Below, piece after piece: positions 13,115 to 25,417 of a stretch of 64,000 nt of DNA. The translations under genes and the position numbers were made by a program. Each line of letters starts with the position of its first letter. Position 1 is the stretch's first letter. Source of the DNA: Augochlora pura (Eukaryota; Arthropoda; Insecta; Hymenoptera; Halictidae); the NCBI RefSeq assembly GCF_028453695.1, contig NC_135776.1:15942663-16006662 (forward strand), read 5' to 3'. Under the pieces are notes generated by a model that did no database searches, was not told the origin of the DNA, and saw only the letters and a list, made by a program, of their open reading frames with translations.

Positions 13115-13470
13115 TTGTTGTTTTTTCCGCGGCAGGATTTTTTCGCCTGGAATTGCGATACACCCAGTATGTCGCGCTCGGAGGAAGCGAAGATTTCTCT
13201 GAATGCATCTGTTTGCCATGCAGAAGCACATCCTAGCCGTGGCATTCCCATTCTTCTCCCTATAGTCTGATGACGCCGACGAAGGAAGTCGCAGCATTCC
13301 ATCTTGTAAAAATCCCGTTTCCGATGCATAATGCATCCGAAGAAATTTAAACGCGCACTTCCAATTTGCGAACGAAACCCGCCGAACCCAAATCCCCAAA
13401 CATACACCGTTCCAAAATAAAACTATGCGAATAGTTTAACGCTTCACCGATTTGCCGTAAATTTAATTTT

Positions 13471-13630
13471 AGTTTTAATTAAATTTAATTTTTAATTTCA
13501 GTTTAACTAAATTTAATTTTTAATTTCAGTTTAATTAAATTTAATTTTTAATGTCAGTTTAATTAAATTTAATTTTTAATTTCAGTTTAATTAAATTTAA
13601 TTTCTAATATCAGTTTAATTAAACTTTCTA
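13471..13630. repeat. 28-bp minisatellite, about five to six copies
   Basis: The CAG marker recurs at 13499, 13527, 13555, 13583 and 13611, an exact 28-bp step. Each unit has the form CAGTTTAATTAAATTTAATT followed by TTTAATTT. One unit has AATGTCAG and one AATATCAG. The array is extremely A+T rich, and each unit contains the palindrome TTTAATTAAATT. Confidence 0.9.
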
Positions 13631-16502
13631 ACATTTTTATATTATCCTAACATTGCCATTAAACGTCACATTTATGTCACCTAATTTATTTGTTTCATTT
13701 TGACTTTACTTATTGTATTAATCGCGAAAAAATATTGAAAATATAAAACATGCTGTAAAAAGCATGTTTAAAGCTTTCTTGAGAGCATGAAAAGAAATTA
13801 CTTTGACCAGAGAATGAAGCAGCCCCCGTTTTGATCGCAATTTGCATTCGCCGCGACCGAATATTGTTTTCTGCGGAGCGGATTTCGAAATCGCGAGCGC
13901 AATTCTGTTGCACGTCGCACGGTAGTGCACAGAGTGCAGGATGTGGTGCACCACAAAAGTTTATTGCTCGTTAAATTTTGACTTGCACCTCGCGAGTGTG
14001 TTACCGATGCGCGTAATCTTTATTGTTCTCCTACGCGCGTTTTCGAACAATGTTACTGCGCGTTGCCGTCGCAGTATGCCCAAACATAACTCGTCGATAC
14101 GGTGTTACTGTGTATTCAGCAGCTCGAATATCGCGTTGGGCAATATTTGAACCGATAAAACGTATAAACCTGCATAAACATGCATACATTAAAAAATAAT
14201 TTAAAATGTACTTTAAGATACACTTTGTGGGACTTATTTAAGTCATTAGCAAGTGTCAATGTGATTGAGGAACAATAATTAAACATTATGCAAAGAAGAC
14301 AAATCAAATGAAAATGTTGGACGATATTACGAAAGATAGTTATTTAAGCAAACTTACCAAGTTTTTGAGGCAACTTTTTGGTAATTTAATCATTTCTCTT
14401 CCATTATGAATCCTGTTACACGCATTCATTTCTTAAGAACCATTTACCTAAAAATAGATAATAATAATAAATAAAGTATCATTAACATATATTAATTTTT
14501 TAAGTAGATAAAATGATTATACACGGAGAAAATTTTACATAATTCTGTATCGCAGAATGTGACATTTTTGCTATTTATCAGATAAATATATCTGATTTAT
14601 CTGATAAATATCTGATTTAAATATCAATCAGATAAATTTGAGAATCTCCTTAAACTGTTCTCAATTATTTCAAACTATTAAAAGGAATTTCTTTAACTCT
14701 TAATCTGTATAATTATCGCAGACAATTTAGCTCGACACAGAAAAATTCGCATAATCACGCTCAACTCCCCTAATTAAATTCAAGGCAAGGAAAACGAATG
14801 ATGAACGAAGACAATAAATATTTTCCATGAAAATCCACCCCAATAGAATACACGTGCAGCGATTATCGAATCGACGCAGAGAGATCGAGCGATTAAAGCG
14901 GCGAATTCGTATATCGCGTGGAAAACGCGATAAATCTACATTGATCTAATTTGCGAAGGTAATGAGGGAGTGAACTCCGCGCAGCCGACTCCCCTAATTC
15001 TTGACATTGCCCGCTTAATCTAAATTCCTGTTGCGAGACGCGTCTTCGCCGTATTCTCACGCTGCTGTGCCCGGAGTCCCGTCGACCAACCCTTGATCCG
15101 CGAGCGTCGCCAATTACGCAGAATTTTCTGTGTTCGCCTTAAGTTAATGCTCGTCTGACGGCCGGATAAAAATAAGCGGGCGGCGTTAATTTAATCCTAA
15201 CAACGACAAACGCGGCGGAACCGATTAAGAACGGTTAAGATTCGTCGGTCGCGAAATCCAGTTCTAAATTGCGGAAACGGGGCTCGTCGTCTGAACAGGG
15301 AACGGAGGGGGATCCGATTTTAACACAGCGACAATGATTACTATACAATAGTAATACTTATGAAAATATCTCGAGAAATAATAATTTTTTGCCATGTTAC
15401 TCTAATCATTTTTACACGTAGAATGAACAGAAGAATCGACCTGTGTAAAAAAATATGCATTTCTATTTAACGAAATGATGCAATTGTTGATTGCACATGC
15501 ATTGCTGTATCTAAAAAAAATTTAAAGACCTACAGATGTAGTGCTCTTCGAACCATTTACCTTTCTCTTTTGGCATTTTTTTATAAATACAATAATAACG
15601 GAGTTATGACTTGTAACCTGCATCGATTCGACGAAGCTAAAATAATTTAAAGATGGGGTTTTGTTTTGTATAATCTCAAGGAATTTAACTAGTAATTAAA
15701 TTGTGTACGCATTAGGAAAATCACTGATATTAATTCAGTAATCTTTACTTTAGCAATTCATTTCAGTGATTTTCCTAATACTAATATTTATAGCTTGGAA
15801 CGTTATCTATCCGCAATTCTAAAATCAATAATTGTGATAAAATAAAATAAAAAGGTATTGAAGTTAAAGTATTACAATTATGAATTTCAAGAATTACACA
15901 GTATGTAAAATATATAAAATAGAAAGATTATTTATCTAATCAAGAAAACTGTATTGGAATAAATAAAAAGCTAGTCAAATTAAAGTACTGTGATTAAGAA
16001 TTTTAATAATTACACAGTAAGTGCGATATAATAAATAGAATAGTATTCTGTCTAATCAAAAAGAAATGTTGTAAATAATCAAAAATGTTAAGAATTAATA
16101 AATGTAATTCAATCGAGAATAATATAGCGGAATTAAGAATTTACATGGTTCATAAGTACGGTAAAATAGAATAAAGGAATAACGTGAAATTGAGGAGATA
16201 ATTAAGGGTTGCTGGAAAGCATTTCCTCTCTAATAGGTAAACAATGGGAAACAATGGAATCGATACCGGTGAAACAGGCGATGGAGGGTGGCCTGTCGTA
16301 TTACCGATATCAATTTCAGGAAGCACAAAATAGATTGACACCCGACACGTGAAAACCATTAGCCATTTGGAAAAGGGGTGCTCCCCTAGTCCGCCATTTA
16401 TCCCCCTTGTGCCCACATCGTGTCGCGTGTTCAGTTACGGGATAATCCGATCGAAATGGTGTTCCTACGCACTAAACCGTTGTGCATCTGTCGCTGGGGA
16501 CT
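13631..16502. other. non-genic stretch
   Basis: A+T rich with CpG-rich islets (13820-14130, 14860-15310). Near 14570-14625 there is a short repeated motif, ATCTGATTTATCTGATAAAT. The only other structure seen is the inverted repeat at 15711-15779. No gene is supported. Confidence 0.45.
15711..15779. repeat. inverted repeat, 16-bp perfect arms
   Basis: ATTAGGAAAATCACTG at 15711-15726 pairs with CAGTGATTTTCCTAAT at 15764-15779 across a 37-bp loop that also contains ATTAATTCAGTAATC. It could be a decayed miniature element or a cruciform-forming site. No TSD is evident. Confidence 0.75.
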
Positions 16503-16520
16503 TTAACACGTTGACGCCGG

Positions 16521-16630
16521 CATGGGCCACCGGTGGCCCATGCTTGTCTGTTCCATGGGGCGGCCTGACCCACCGGTGGCCCATGCTAGACTGTCCCATG
16601 GGGCGGCCTGACCCACCGATGGGCCACGTT
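16521..16630. repeat. 2.3-copy 43-bp tandem repeat with palindromic core next to the element end
   Basis: Unit 1 is 16528-16570, unit 2 is 16571-16613, and a partial third follows. Each unit begins CACCGGTGGCCCATGCT and ends CCATGGGGCGGCCTGACC. Together with the preceding bases, unit 1 makes the 22-bp perfect palindrome at 16521-16542, centred on ACCGGT. It sits about 15 bp inside the left end of the piggyBac-type element. A looser related motif (GGCCACCGCGGGTCC and CCACCCGCGGGCCAC) lies inside the right end at 17596-17640. Subterminal repeats often bind transposase; here that is inference. Confidence 0.85.
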
Positions 16631-16762
16631 TGTATATCAAAAAATACGTAGTACAAAATGTAATTTTATTGATTTAACATTATACATTAACATTTCTACC
16701 TTATAATCAAACATTGAACACAAGATACACAACTTATAATTTAATCAATACATTTAAAATAT

Positions 16763-17584
16763 CTATTTATGTTTCCGATGCAATTTTTTAAAACATTTCA
16801 AACAAAGTGCCGGCTTATTCGGACAACTGCTACAAAAGGTCATTACTTTTTTTGTTTTGTTTGCGGCATACTGTATTCCTTTTAAGTTTGTTAAGCGTTT
16901 GTAACACTCTTTACATCTTTTCCTCATCTTCCTCGCGGATCCTTGGTATGAACTTAAAAAATGTTTTTTCCGTCTCCTTACTATTAGTTCTTCACTAGGG
17001 GGATTCTCAACACTTTCCAATAGAAAATCAATAATTTTTTCTCTAAATTTTAAAATTTTGTAACGTTTGGTTCCCCACTTTTTGTGGATGTACCACGCAT
17101 TTACTAAAGAGGTCCCGCATATTAGCTCCATGACAACTTTTCGATACCATTTTACTGTTTTCCGTAAAGATTTATAATAGGAACACATCTGATCAGATAT
17201 ATCAACTCCCTTTTTCGCACTATTGTAAGAAAAAACGGTATCTGGTTTTAATTTATCACCTTTGCCACGAATAATAGCGCAATTGTGAGATTTCGAAGTG
17301 GTTAACATGCACAGGGGTCTTTTGTCGGTCCACTTCAAAAATTTCACGCCGTTCCGATTTTCAAGAGATATAATGTCGCCGCGTTTATGTTTTTGTTTTG
17401 CTTGCGGCGGTAGAAATTTTCTGTTCATTTTCACTGTACCGCAAATATATGTTCTCTTAGTGAGAAGTTCTTCGGCTAAAGGAATACTTGTATAAAAATT
17501 GTCGGTAAATAAAATCCGGCCCTCGAATAATAGATCTCCTATCAATCTCATGACCATAAAAAACGAATTAGGGTTTTTCCCCAA
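16763..17584 (-). pseudogene. piggyBac-family transposase, N-terminally truncated
   Basis: About 273 residues of a DDD transposase that would cut and paste DNA at TTAA. Visible landmarks: the FTDNFYTS block with the second catalytic Asp (about residue 28); NSAKKGVDISDQM with the third catalytic Asp (about residue 128); and a C-terminal cysteine-rich segment with CKEC, CSSC and CLKC pairs, matching the family's zinc-binding RING/PHD-like tail. The frame is intact to its stop. The first catalytic Asp and the whole N-terminal half are absent. Upstream in frame there is a stop about 18 codons before the GKNPNS motif, and that stretch does not look like transposase, so a deletion junction probably lies near 17585-17610. 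No in-frame ATG precedes the conserved part. It is a relic that cannot make active enzyme alone. Genes of the PGBD type are an alternative only if transcription were shown. Confidence 0.88.
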
Positions 17585-17806
17585 TTCAAGCGACTGGCCA
17601 CCGCGGGTCCTATCAGCAGGTTAGACCACCCGCGGGCCACGTCAGAATTTTGGAAATTCAGTCTATTCGAATCAGGTAGTGGGTATTAGAGCGCAAGCAT
17701 TAAACAGTATAATTTGGTGCCACGCCGCCCCATGCAGCGGACCGCTAGTTGAAGCGCCGCCGCACGGAACGGACCGCGAATATCCGCGCCGGCGTCAACG
17801 TGTTAA

Positions 17807-20800
17807 TGCATTTGTAGTTATCATCTCCTAGATAACGCGGCGTCGGAACGACGATAAAAGGACGCCGACGCATTTAACGTCTTCGACGCCCTCGCGTTTA
17901 ACATCTTTGACATAACCTTATGGAAAAATAAAAGTTGACACCCCGAAAATATTCGATCATTTTGGATATTTATTGCAATTAATTATTGTATGTTCCGAAC
18001 GTTACTGTCCTCGAAAGTTAACCTAAAATTCTTAATTGCAAGATCTGTGCGAAACAGTTTTGACAAAGTAGTGTTTTAATATTGACAACTTACCACTATT
18101 ACTGTAGAATTAATACAGTGGTATTTAATGTCAAAAGTAGATAGAAACATGACTATTATAGCTGTGCTAATAAAAATTAGCAAAACGCTTTGTTATCAAA
18201 GATTCTAACATATTTTTCTAGCAATTAATCTCGTCGCAGATCTTTAGTTCTGAAAATAAATTGAAAAATGTCTAAGAGAGAGGGGAGAGGTCTATGGTTC
18301 GCTTTAAATGTTATTTAAACAATTTCAAATGTTTATAATATTGCAAAAATACACACATACCGTGGAAGTCGCAGTTTAATAGAGAAAAGACAATCATAAT
18401 TGATACCTCCCGCAAAATTAAATTTCTCAAGGTTGACCGAAGGGGAAATTAAACAATTTACGAACAACCCGATTAATCAACATCGGACCGACATCGTTAG
18501 CACACGGACTGCGCCGCGTCCGTAGGATTAACATCTCATTAGCGCGTCGCTTCCTCGGTACTCAATTTGTTCGTTGCACAACACGCCCCCCCCCCCCGCC
18601 CCCATCACGGGTTAATTGCAAAAGTAAGCGCGCCGAGCGGTTTTCACCGCGCAGCGGCTAAGTTGCTCGCCGAAACGACGATGGAGTGGTATGATAAAGG
18701 ACCGCGGCGTAATTATTATAAATTTTTGGAACGGCATCGTTAATTCCCGGGTGCTCGCCGGGCACGGGAACGCGCCGCGAGGCGGCTCGCGCGAGCGGAC
18801 TCAATTAATTTAGCAATTGCTTAATTATGCGTCGCGCGGTCCGCCCGTTAAACGCTCCTCCCTCGGCCGAAAGTCGAAGACCACCGAAGTTTATTGAACT
18901 TCATGTTGGCACACAGGTGCGCCCCGCGAGACGTAGGCCAGGTATCCCGAGCAGCATTCTTTCGAAAACGCCGGCACGAAGAAAAGGTATCGGGACGTCG
19001 ACGGTGGAACGCGGGCGAAAAACCGCGGGCGGAAAAGGATTTTCGATGAATCTGACGGTGGCCGACATTTTGCAACGCAGTTACTTTTCTTGTAAATTAT
19101 AAAATAGTTAATATCGTTGTATTTGCGCGAGCTTTTGGCAAATTTCTGTAGCGGACGGAATGATAGGATACATAATTCGGAGATGAGATAATTTCGAAGA
19201 TCGTCGAACGGTTAGGTTATTTAGGTAATTTAGGTTATTATTAAGTAATAATTTAGTTCGCCATTGTGTAAAATAAATGCTAGGGAAAAGTTAAAGTAAT
19301 TTAATATAAATTAGTTAATGTTGATATTATTTGTGTAAGCTTTTGCAAATTTTTATAGCGCACGTAATGATAGGTACATAATTCAAAGATACGATAGTTT
19401 CAAAGATCATCGCACGGTTAGGTTGCTTTGTAATAGTTTAATTCGCCATTCTGTAGAATACAAGCTAGAGGAAAATTGAAACAATTTAATATAAAATAGT
19501 TAATAATAATATATCTGTATAAGCTTATGTAATTTGCATTTAATGCTGAATTGGAGTACTATTTCGAAATTTTATTTGCTATTAACAATTGGAAATTGCG
19601 TTAGTTACGTCAATATTAATAAAACAATAAAGTACTGTCTATTAAGAACAAAGTAACGTTAAAACAAAATAAACGTCTTACGTTATCAATACCATTTTCA
19701 ATTACTTATAAACAAGATTAAGGTCTCCAAATTATCGCTAAAAGAAGGTACACAAATTAAAAGCTTAATAAATTAAAACGTCTTATTTCCAATCTCATTA
19801 GTTCCATTTTCATTTTTATTTTAATATCATCTATTATCATTATATCTAATTTTTGCAGAGATACTGAAATAGTACTCGGCCCATCGATGCTAAATAAATA
19901 AACAAATTCCGTTTTCATTCGTCGCAAATATCTCACCCCGTTTTATCCAACGAAGCGACTCTCTTCTTATCAAGCGCGTTAACGTAAATAGTCATATGTA
20001 GTAAATACGCTCACGGCCGCGAGAAATATTGAGAGAACAGGTATTTTAATGACAACAATAAAATACTACGGTAATGAAGTTTTTTTCAGCGCGTTTCGGA
20101 GTGAAGAAAACGGGGATCGCTCCGGTGCACACTGGGTGTTTCGTTTCGAATGAATACAACAACAATCGATATTTCTTCTTTTACTTTTTTAATCGAAAGT
20201 TCGACGACCAATCGGAGCTCGACATTCTCCGAATTATTTTTCCTCGTTTCTCGCTCAATTTCAATTTTTAATGTCCACTGCAACGCAGCCTTGCATTTAT
20301 ATTTATTATATTTTTATTATATTATATATTATGTGTGCTATGTGTATTATTATGCTGTATGTTACATTAATCATACATTATATATTACGTTATGTGTTTA
20401 CACTGTATTTATTATATTTTTGTTATATTATATTATTTATACTGTGTATTATATTATATTCTGTATTATATCATATTACGCTATATGTAACATTAATAAT
20501 TATATTAATTACACAGTATATATCCCATTATATCCATAAATAATACAAATTAGAACCAATTAGATTCAAAACTAACCAAAATATATCGTACTCGATAAAT
20601 ATAAAGTTACCCATGCCAGAGAAGATAAATCCAGCAAGCGTACACCCCATAGCAATCCCTTCGCGACGATTTTAAATGCCTGCGAGTTAGTGGTTTTTCC
20701 CGAAGTGGGTTCCTGCGAAATTCCTGAGGGAAACGTATCCTCGGCGGAGAGGCCAGGGACCTACGTGGACCGTCGTGTACACGTCGAGGAGAGTCCCGCG

Positions 20801-21278
20801 GCAGCCAGTCGAATTTAAAGTCCCAGGGACTGGTTCCCGGCGCGGACCCGCTGCAGCCACCTGTCAGCCAATCATAAATTCGCGGTGTCCTTTCATCGGC
20901 ATCTGGTGCGTGTGCAGGCTCCGGGGTCCCTACATCGGTGCAGACACGCAGACACACGCCTCATATTTATAATACTTATTGTCCGGGGAGGTGAGCCGGA
21001 GAGAGTCGAAACGCTTCCTTTCCGCACGCGTATCCTGTTGATGGGAGGCCCCGCCGGTTCCCAAACCTTGGCTCCGTAAGTTGAAGGCCATCCTGCTCGC
21101 TCTCTCCTAAGGCTGCTCCCTCGCGAAGGTCCTTAGGAGCCTCCTGCGTCGCTCCTTCGCCGGCCATTAGGTTGCCGGCCCGATCCGGGGTAAGAAGTCC
21201 TCGCATACCAGACGTGTGCTCAATGAACTGACGGAGAGAGGAGGTGGTCCCGGCGACCGTGTAGAAAGAGAAAGGAGA

Positions 21279-21317
<39 letters not shown>

Positions 21318-21541
21318 TTCTTCGTCTCTCGTGAGATGAAAGGAGGAGCAAAGGAGCCCAGAATTCGGGAGGGAGGCTTGAAAATGAGATGAGAACTGGA
21401 GAAAGAGGTGCAGAACTGTCGATAGTGTTATCGATCGTTCTCGATATCGAAAACTACCGAAGGTTGAGACGTTCGAATATATTTGAAAATTATTTAAATG
21501 AGATTTCAGATATTTTTATTCCGTTTTGATGATATATTTAC
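17807..21541. other. non-genic stretch
   Basis: It includes a CpG-rich block at 18480-19080 (with a 10-C homopolymer near 18588), an A+T-rich region of ATATTATATT-type simple sequence at 20290-20530 that keeps plus frames open without meaning, and a further G+C-rich block at 20690-21280 ending in a TC microsatellite. 19100-19330 and 19300-19510 share diverged blocks (TAATGATAGG, ACATAATTC, GATCATCGNACGGTTAGGTT), indicating an old local duplication. No gene is supported. Confidence 0.4.
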
Positions 21542-21653
21542 TTAACACGTTCGCGGACATTTTGATACGATGAGTAGATTTATTTTTAAGTTAATTGTAA
21601 TTAACTCTTTAGCTGTGTCATAATGAGAGTGAATGCTACAGCATTCGTGTTAA
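21542..21653. mobile_element. short TTAA-bounded element with TTAACACG ends
   Basis: Left end TTAACACGTTCGCGGACA. Right end reverse complement TTAACACGAATGCTGTAG. Only the first eight bases match well, but TTAA is present on both sides. A related left block (ACACGTTTGCGGAC) occurs at about 35974. The first ten bases equal those of the piggyBac-type element at 16503, so it may be a deletion derivative of a cousin. At 112 bp, the case is moderate. Confidence 0.4.
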
Positions 21654-22877
21654 ATACTTCTACTGTTTATAGGTGACTGGAAATGTCTTGAACCCTTTCG
21701 TGGAGTTATGGGGAAAATAGTTTTACATAACGACATTACATAGAATATTTAGCGAAGTAGAAATATTAATATATAAGTAGAATTAGCAATATTCGATAAA
21801 ATAATCCGATGAAATAAAAATCGATGGTTGTGTTAATTAACTACTATTAAAAAATATTAAGCTATTAAATAACTATTAAAACATTAAGAGAACTACTGAA
21901 TAATCCTATCTCTAGACATCGATGTTCATAACAAATGAAAGAGTAAAACAATGAATGAAGGGTGACTGATTGATAGACACATAATAGAACACCCTTTTAT
22001 ACTGCAGGGTTTGATAAAAACTGAGTCCTGATTGTTGCTCAAATTACTTCGCCTTATTATTTGATTTTTACTAAAGACTAATATACACGTTTATCAACAC
22101 GTGGTCGATTCGAGTAGTACAATATGATCTCAAGATAATATACGCTTGCTTAGTTAACACAAGAAAAACAAATATATGGTATACAAAACCAGATGTCGCG
22201 ATTAGTATACTAGCACGCATTTCAACAAGATTCCACGAAAACAGAGATTTCTATATTTTTAGTACATCTACCACTGCAGCAAATGGAAGACACTACCGTC
22301 CACTAAAACAAGAATTCTATCTCGATCTATATACCCTCGTAAGAACAAACGTCTACCAAAAGGAGAAGATTCCTAGACGAAAATATCGACAGAAAACGAG
22401 CAGCCTCGCGAGATTGAAAAACGTGAAATATACGATAGAATACAAACGATTTAGCTAGACGTGCATTCCCATTGGCATTGAATCAGCGAAACGGAGCGAA
22501 ATAAAGGGCGATGAGCGTATTTCCATGGGAACGGCTTCATCGTTCGAGAATGACGCCGCTGGTTCGTCCGTGAAAGGGTCGGAACCGAATGAAAAAAATG
22601 ATTTTTCAATCCGGCCACGAGGCGTACCCGGCTCGCCTCGCCTCGCCTCGCCGCGCCGAGGAATTCTGCGATCCTCGGTGACATTTGCATGAATCCGCGG
22701 GCAACGAGATTGTTCATCGAGACTGCACATCACGACCTACGTACAGGACACCCTGGCACGTCAATGCCTGCAGAGCCCGACTTCCTGAAGGCTATTCACC
22801 GGGCAACGCGGGAAAGAGACGCGAGAGGGGAAGAGATACTGAGAGAAAGAAATAGAAATACAGAGAGATACAGAGAT

Positions 22878-22918
<41 letters not shown>

Positions 22919-24316
22919 AAAAAATTGAAGAGATGGTAAAGTTTCGCTCAGTTTTAAGATCTAAACTCGGCTCCCATATTTCTTCCGCAGCAGGATCCGT
23001 GCTTCCTTTTCCATGTCCGGAAAATAGGAAGCTGTAAAGCGGAACTGCACAGTGATTTACTGCCGCGAAATCCGCCGGCTGTTCGCCAACCCTCGAATAC
23101 TTTCCGTTTTCCAACTCTACGGTTTTCCGAAATGGATCTTTGCCAGCCTTCAATATTCATTTCGAAGTTATTTGTTGCTTGACCGATATTTAACGACTAA
23201 TGAAGTTATGGCGAAGAGTTGAAAAAGTATTTTGGTACATTTATTTTATTTCAAAGTATTTGGTATATTTATTTATTTAACCGTGGTTTTAGTGAGTTGT
23301 CGTTCGAGTACTGAATTTTAGGTCGAGGAATTCCTTCGATTAAGGAATGTATTTAATTAATTGTAATCTTATTTCTATTATCAGAAGTTTAGGTGATATT
23401 TTGTTTCAGTCAAGTAGTTTGAATATATATTATAGTTTAACTATATTATAGAAAAACTTTGTCGAGAATACGTGCGTGGAAACATCAACTTTGCAGTATT
23501 TATAAAATCTACAGGCTTGTCAAATGAATGGATTTAAAATATAAACGTAAGGATATAAATAAAATATAAGAATTATATTAATGAGCATACTGTATAAAAA
23601 TGCATAGTATGGTAATAATAAAATAAAAATAGAGCGTATAAAAACGATGATAAATAGTGACTAAATCTGGAATAGGGTTCCGCGTGACTCCCATCACGAG
23701 CAGAGTAACAATGTAAGAGTAGAACGGGCATAAAAGAGTGGACAACAATGTTATCTGGCATCAGGATAAAATGAGAAACGGCCCACCACCGCTTCGCCGC
23801 ATTAAATTGTCAAACATTTCGTTCGGGCGTCGCTGGCAAACAAAATTGTATATTTATTTCTTAATAAAAAGGACTGGCGGCAGCAGCGGGACGTTCGGTT
23901 CTCAGAAAACGGGCCCAGCGGAGAGCTTCCAGTAATGAGATACGTTACATCGCGAAATATCTGATACAATATAAACTTTACGTATTCGTCATCTCGCCGT
24001 TTATCATGTTTTGCGTATCACAGCCCACGTTGCGGTTATAAACTGGTACCTCGGTGATCACCCGGGACCACCCGGGGCCCGTCCCGTCCCGTCCCGGCCA
24101 CGTGAAACAAAAAGAAACCCCACGGTTCCTTAACGAATCGTTTTTAAACTTCCCTCGTTGCTCAACTATTCGAAATACCAGGTGCATATCGGTGTTATTC
24201 ATCCGCGATTCACCGAGACGTACACTGCGATCGCACGGAATCGTCTTCTCCGCGGCGCGAATTAATCTTGCGTATTTAGCACGAATCTCGTGGTCCCAGC
24301 ACTTTTTTGAAGTTTA
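21654..24316. other. non-genic stretch
   Basis: A+T-rich DNA with CpG-rich islets at 22440-22960 and 23990-24300. Open frames of 60 to 130 residues overlap on both strands and show no domains; the 130-residue minus frame at 22761-23153 is largely created by the GA/TC microsatellite. A 12-base match to the insect miR-315 core at about 22032 was considered and rejected because no hairpin surrounds it. Confidence 0.4.
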
Positions 24317-24405
24317 GATACATGCAACGCGATAACGTGCTTTAATTTTATGTAAAAATAGACGAATTGGTGGCTCGGAGCAAGCACGCGACTGGAAAGA
24401 GTTAA
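24317..24405 (+). mobile_element. partial TTAA element (3' half)
   Basis: It contains TGCTTTAATTTTATGTAAAA followed by GGTGGCTCGGAG and ends at GTTAAC. This corresponds to the right-hand part of the element at 1085-1320, which has the same TTTAATTTTATGTAAAAATA and GGCGGCTGAGAG blocks. The left half is missing or too diverged to see. Confidence 0.5.
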
Positions 24406-24546
24406 CGCGTTCGTCGCTGCGTCAGCCATAACTGGGAGATGCTTTGGGGGTCCAAATATGGATGACGCTTTTCTCATTCAAGTTAAATAGGAGTTTGGTC
24501 ACTTTACTTATTTCATTTATAATGATCCTATTTGTAGTACAGGAAT

Positions 24547-24789
24547 TTAACCCTTCCGGTACGAGTGCCGGATATATCCATATGATGACCGGTATGGACG
24601 AGTGCCTGATATATCCGACGTCGAAATAACAGAATTTTATATAAATACTTTTTCTGAAAAAACATTGTCTCATCAAGCATAGTTTTTATTTAACCCTTAG
24701 AAAAATCTTTATACAAAGGAGGACTGACCATGTGTGAATATTCGGCGCAACACCTCGTATAGCGAGAGTGTTCATACCGAAAAGGTTAA
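24547..24789. mobile_element. TTAA-bounded miniature element, family B
   Basis: Left end TTAACCCTTCCGGTACGAG. Right end reverse complement TTAACCTTTTCGGTATGAAC, with TTAA on both sides. Next to the left end, a GGTACGAGTGCCGGATATA block is repeated imperfectly about 40 bp on (GGTATGGACGAGTGCCTGAT). Related in its ends to 60978-61278 and 56420-56636. Length 243 bp. Confidence 0.62.
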
Positions 24790-25185
24790 TGGAACAGGCA
24801 CCAACAAATATAAAATCCGCAAACTAAAAGTATTAAAAATTCACACACTATATTATACTTATTATACATTAATTCAAATTAAATATAGCGTTATACTACG
24901 CGTTCCAACTCTCAGATTTGAGCCCGATAAGAAACTGGACCGGCTCACGCTATTCGACGAACGTATTAAATAACATAAATCTTTTCATCGCATTCACATG
25001 CGGAGGAACAGAAAAATATATTCACCCTTTTAAAGCGACGTTAATATATTAAAATGATTAAGTAGACGACGACGATCAAAGTACAGGGAAACGGTCCGCG
25101 TTCGTCGATCCCCAGACTCTCGTTGCCACCGAGTCGCATGATCGCAATCGGTGGCAGCGTTTGCAGAAACGCGGAGGGGGGTGTC

Positions 25186-25241
25186 GGACGACGCAGGATG
25201 TTTTGGCGAGGCTCGTGAAGGAATTGCGCGGAAAAAGGCGT
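25186..25241 (+). repeat. fragment related in inverted orientation to 26405-26470
   Basis: The block CAGGATGTTTTGGCGAGG and the following TCGTGAAGGAATT recur on the minus strand at about 26428-26463 with few differences (CTC versus TTC, TTG versus TTA). Both copies are open in the same reading frame and would give a QDVLARxVKELR peptide. The minus copy sits within a 142-codon open frame (26297-26725, minus) of unknown nature. Either this is an interspersed repeat, or it is a fragment of a duplicated coding exon. I do not recognise the protein. Confidence 0.5.
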
Positions 25242-25385
25242 AAAGTGGGAGGACGGGGCGCGGAGGGGTTGCACGAGGGACGTGCCCTCCCGTCTCCGTT
25301 TCTACCGGTTCGCCAGACAGCCTTTAGAAAGTCGCGGCTACATGTGACCCGTGATGCGCACTCATGATGAATAGTTGCACGGCAT

Positions 25386-25417
25386 TATAAATAGCACCGT
25401 CCGGCCTGTGCATCACT
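25386..25417 (+). promoter_or_regulatory. candidate core promoter, TATA box plus initiator-like site
   Basis: TATAAATAG at 25386-25394 lies 29 bases upstream of the A in CATCACTC (25415), the spacing expected between a TATA box and the transcription start. An ATG follows at 25432 and opens 59 codons, with a possible weak donor (TCAAG followed by GTTGGA) inside. No signal peptide or domain is visible in this reading. Chance TATA-like words are common in A+T-rich DNA, but this one sits in a G+C-rich local context. Confidence 0.3.

Larger units (their letters stand above)
16503..17806 (-). mobile_element. piggyBac-type DNA transposon, internally deleted
   Basis: The element is bounded on both sides by TTAA (16503-16506 and 17803-17806). 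The ends form a perfect 19-bp inverted repeat including the TTAA: TTAACACGTTGACGCCGGC on the left and its exact complement on the right. It carries the C-terminal part of a piggyBac-family transposase on the minus strand, plus palindromic subterminal repeats next to the left end. At 1304 bp it is about half the usual 2.3-2.5 kb of autonomous elements. The missing part is the N-terminal region of the transposase, so the copy is not autonomous. TTAA targeting is the family hallmark. Confidence 0.92.

Noticed and set aside
20150..20543. Tyr/Ile-rich frames of 90 and 129 residues
   Set aside because: They are translations of an ATATTATATT-type simple repeat.
22032..22045. GATTGTTGCTCA match to the core of insect miR-315
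   Set aside because: No complementary arm that could form a microRNA precursor hairpin lies within about 80 bases on either side.
24013..24022. TATCACAGCC seed of the miR-2/13 family
   Set aside because: Only about ten bases match and no precursor hairpin can be folded around it.
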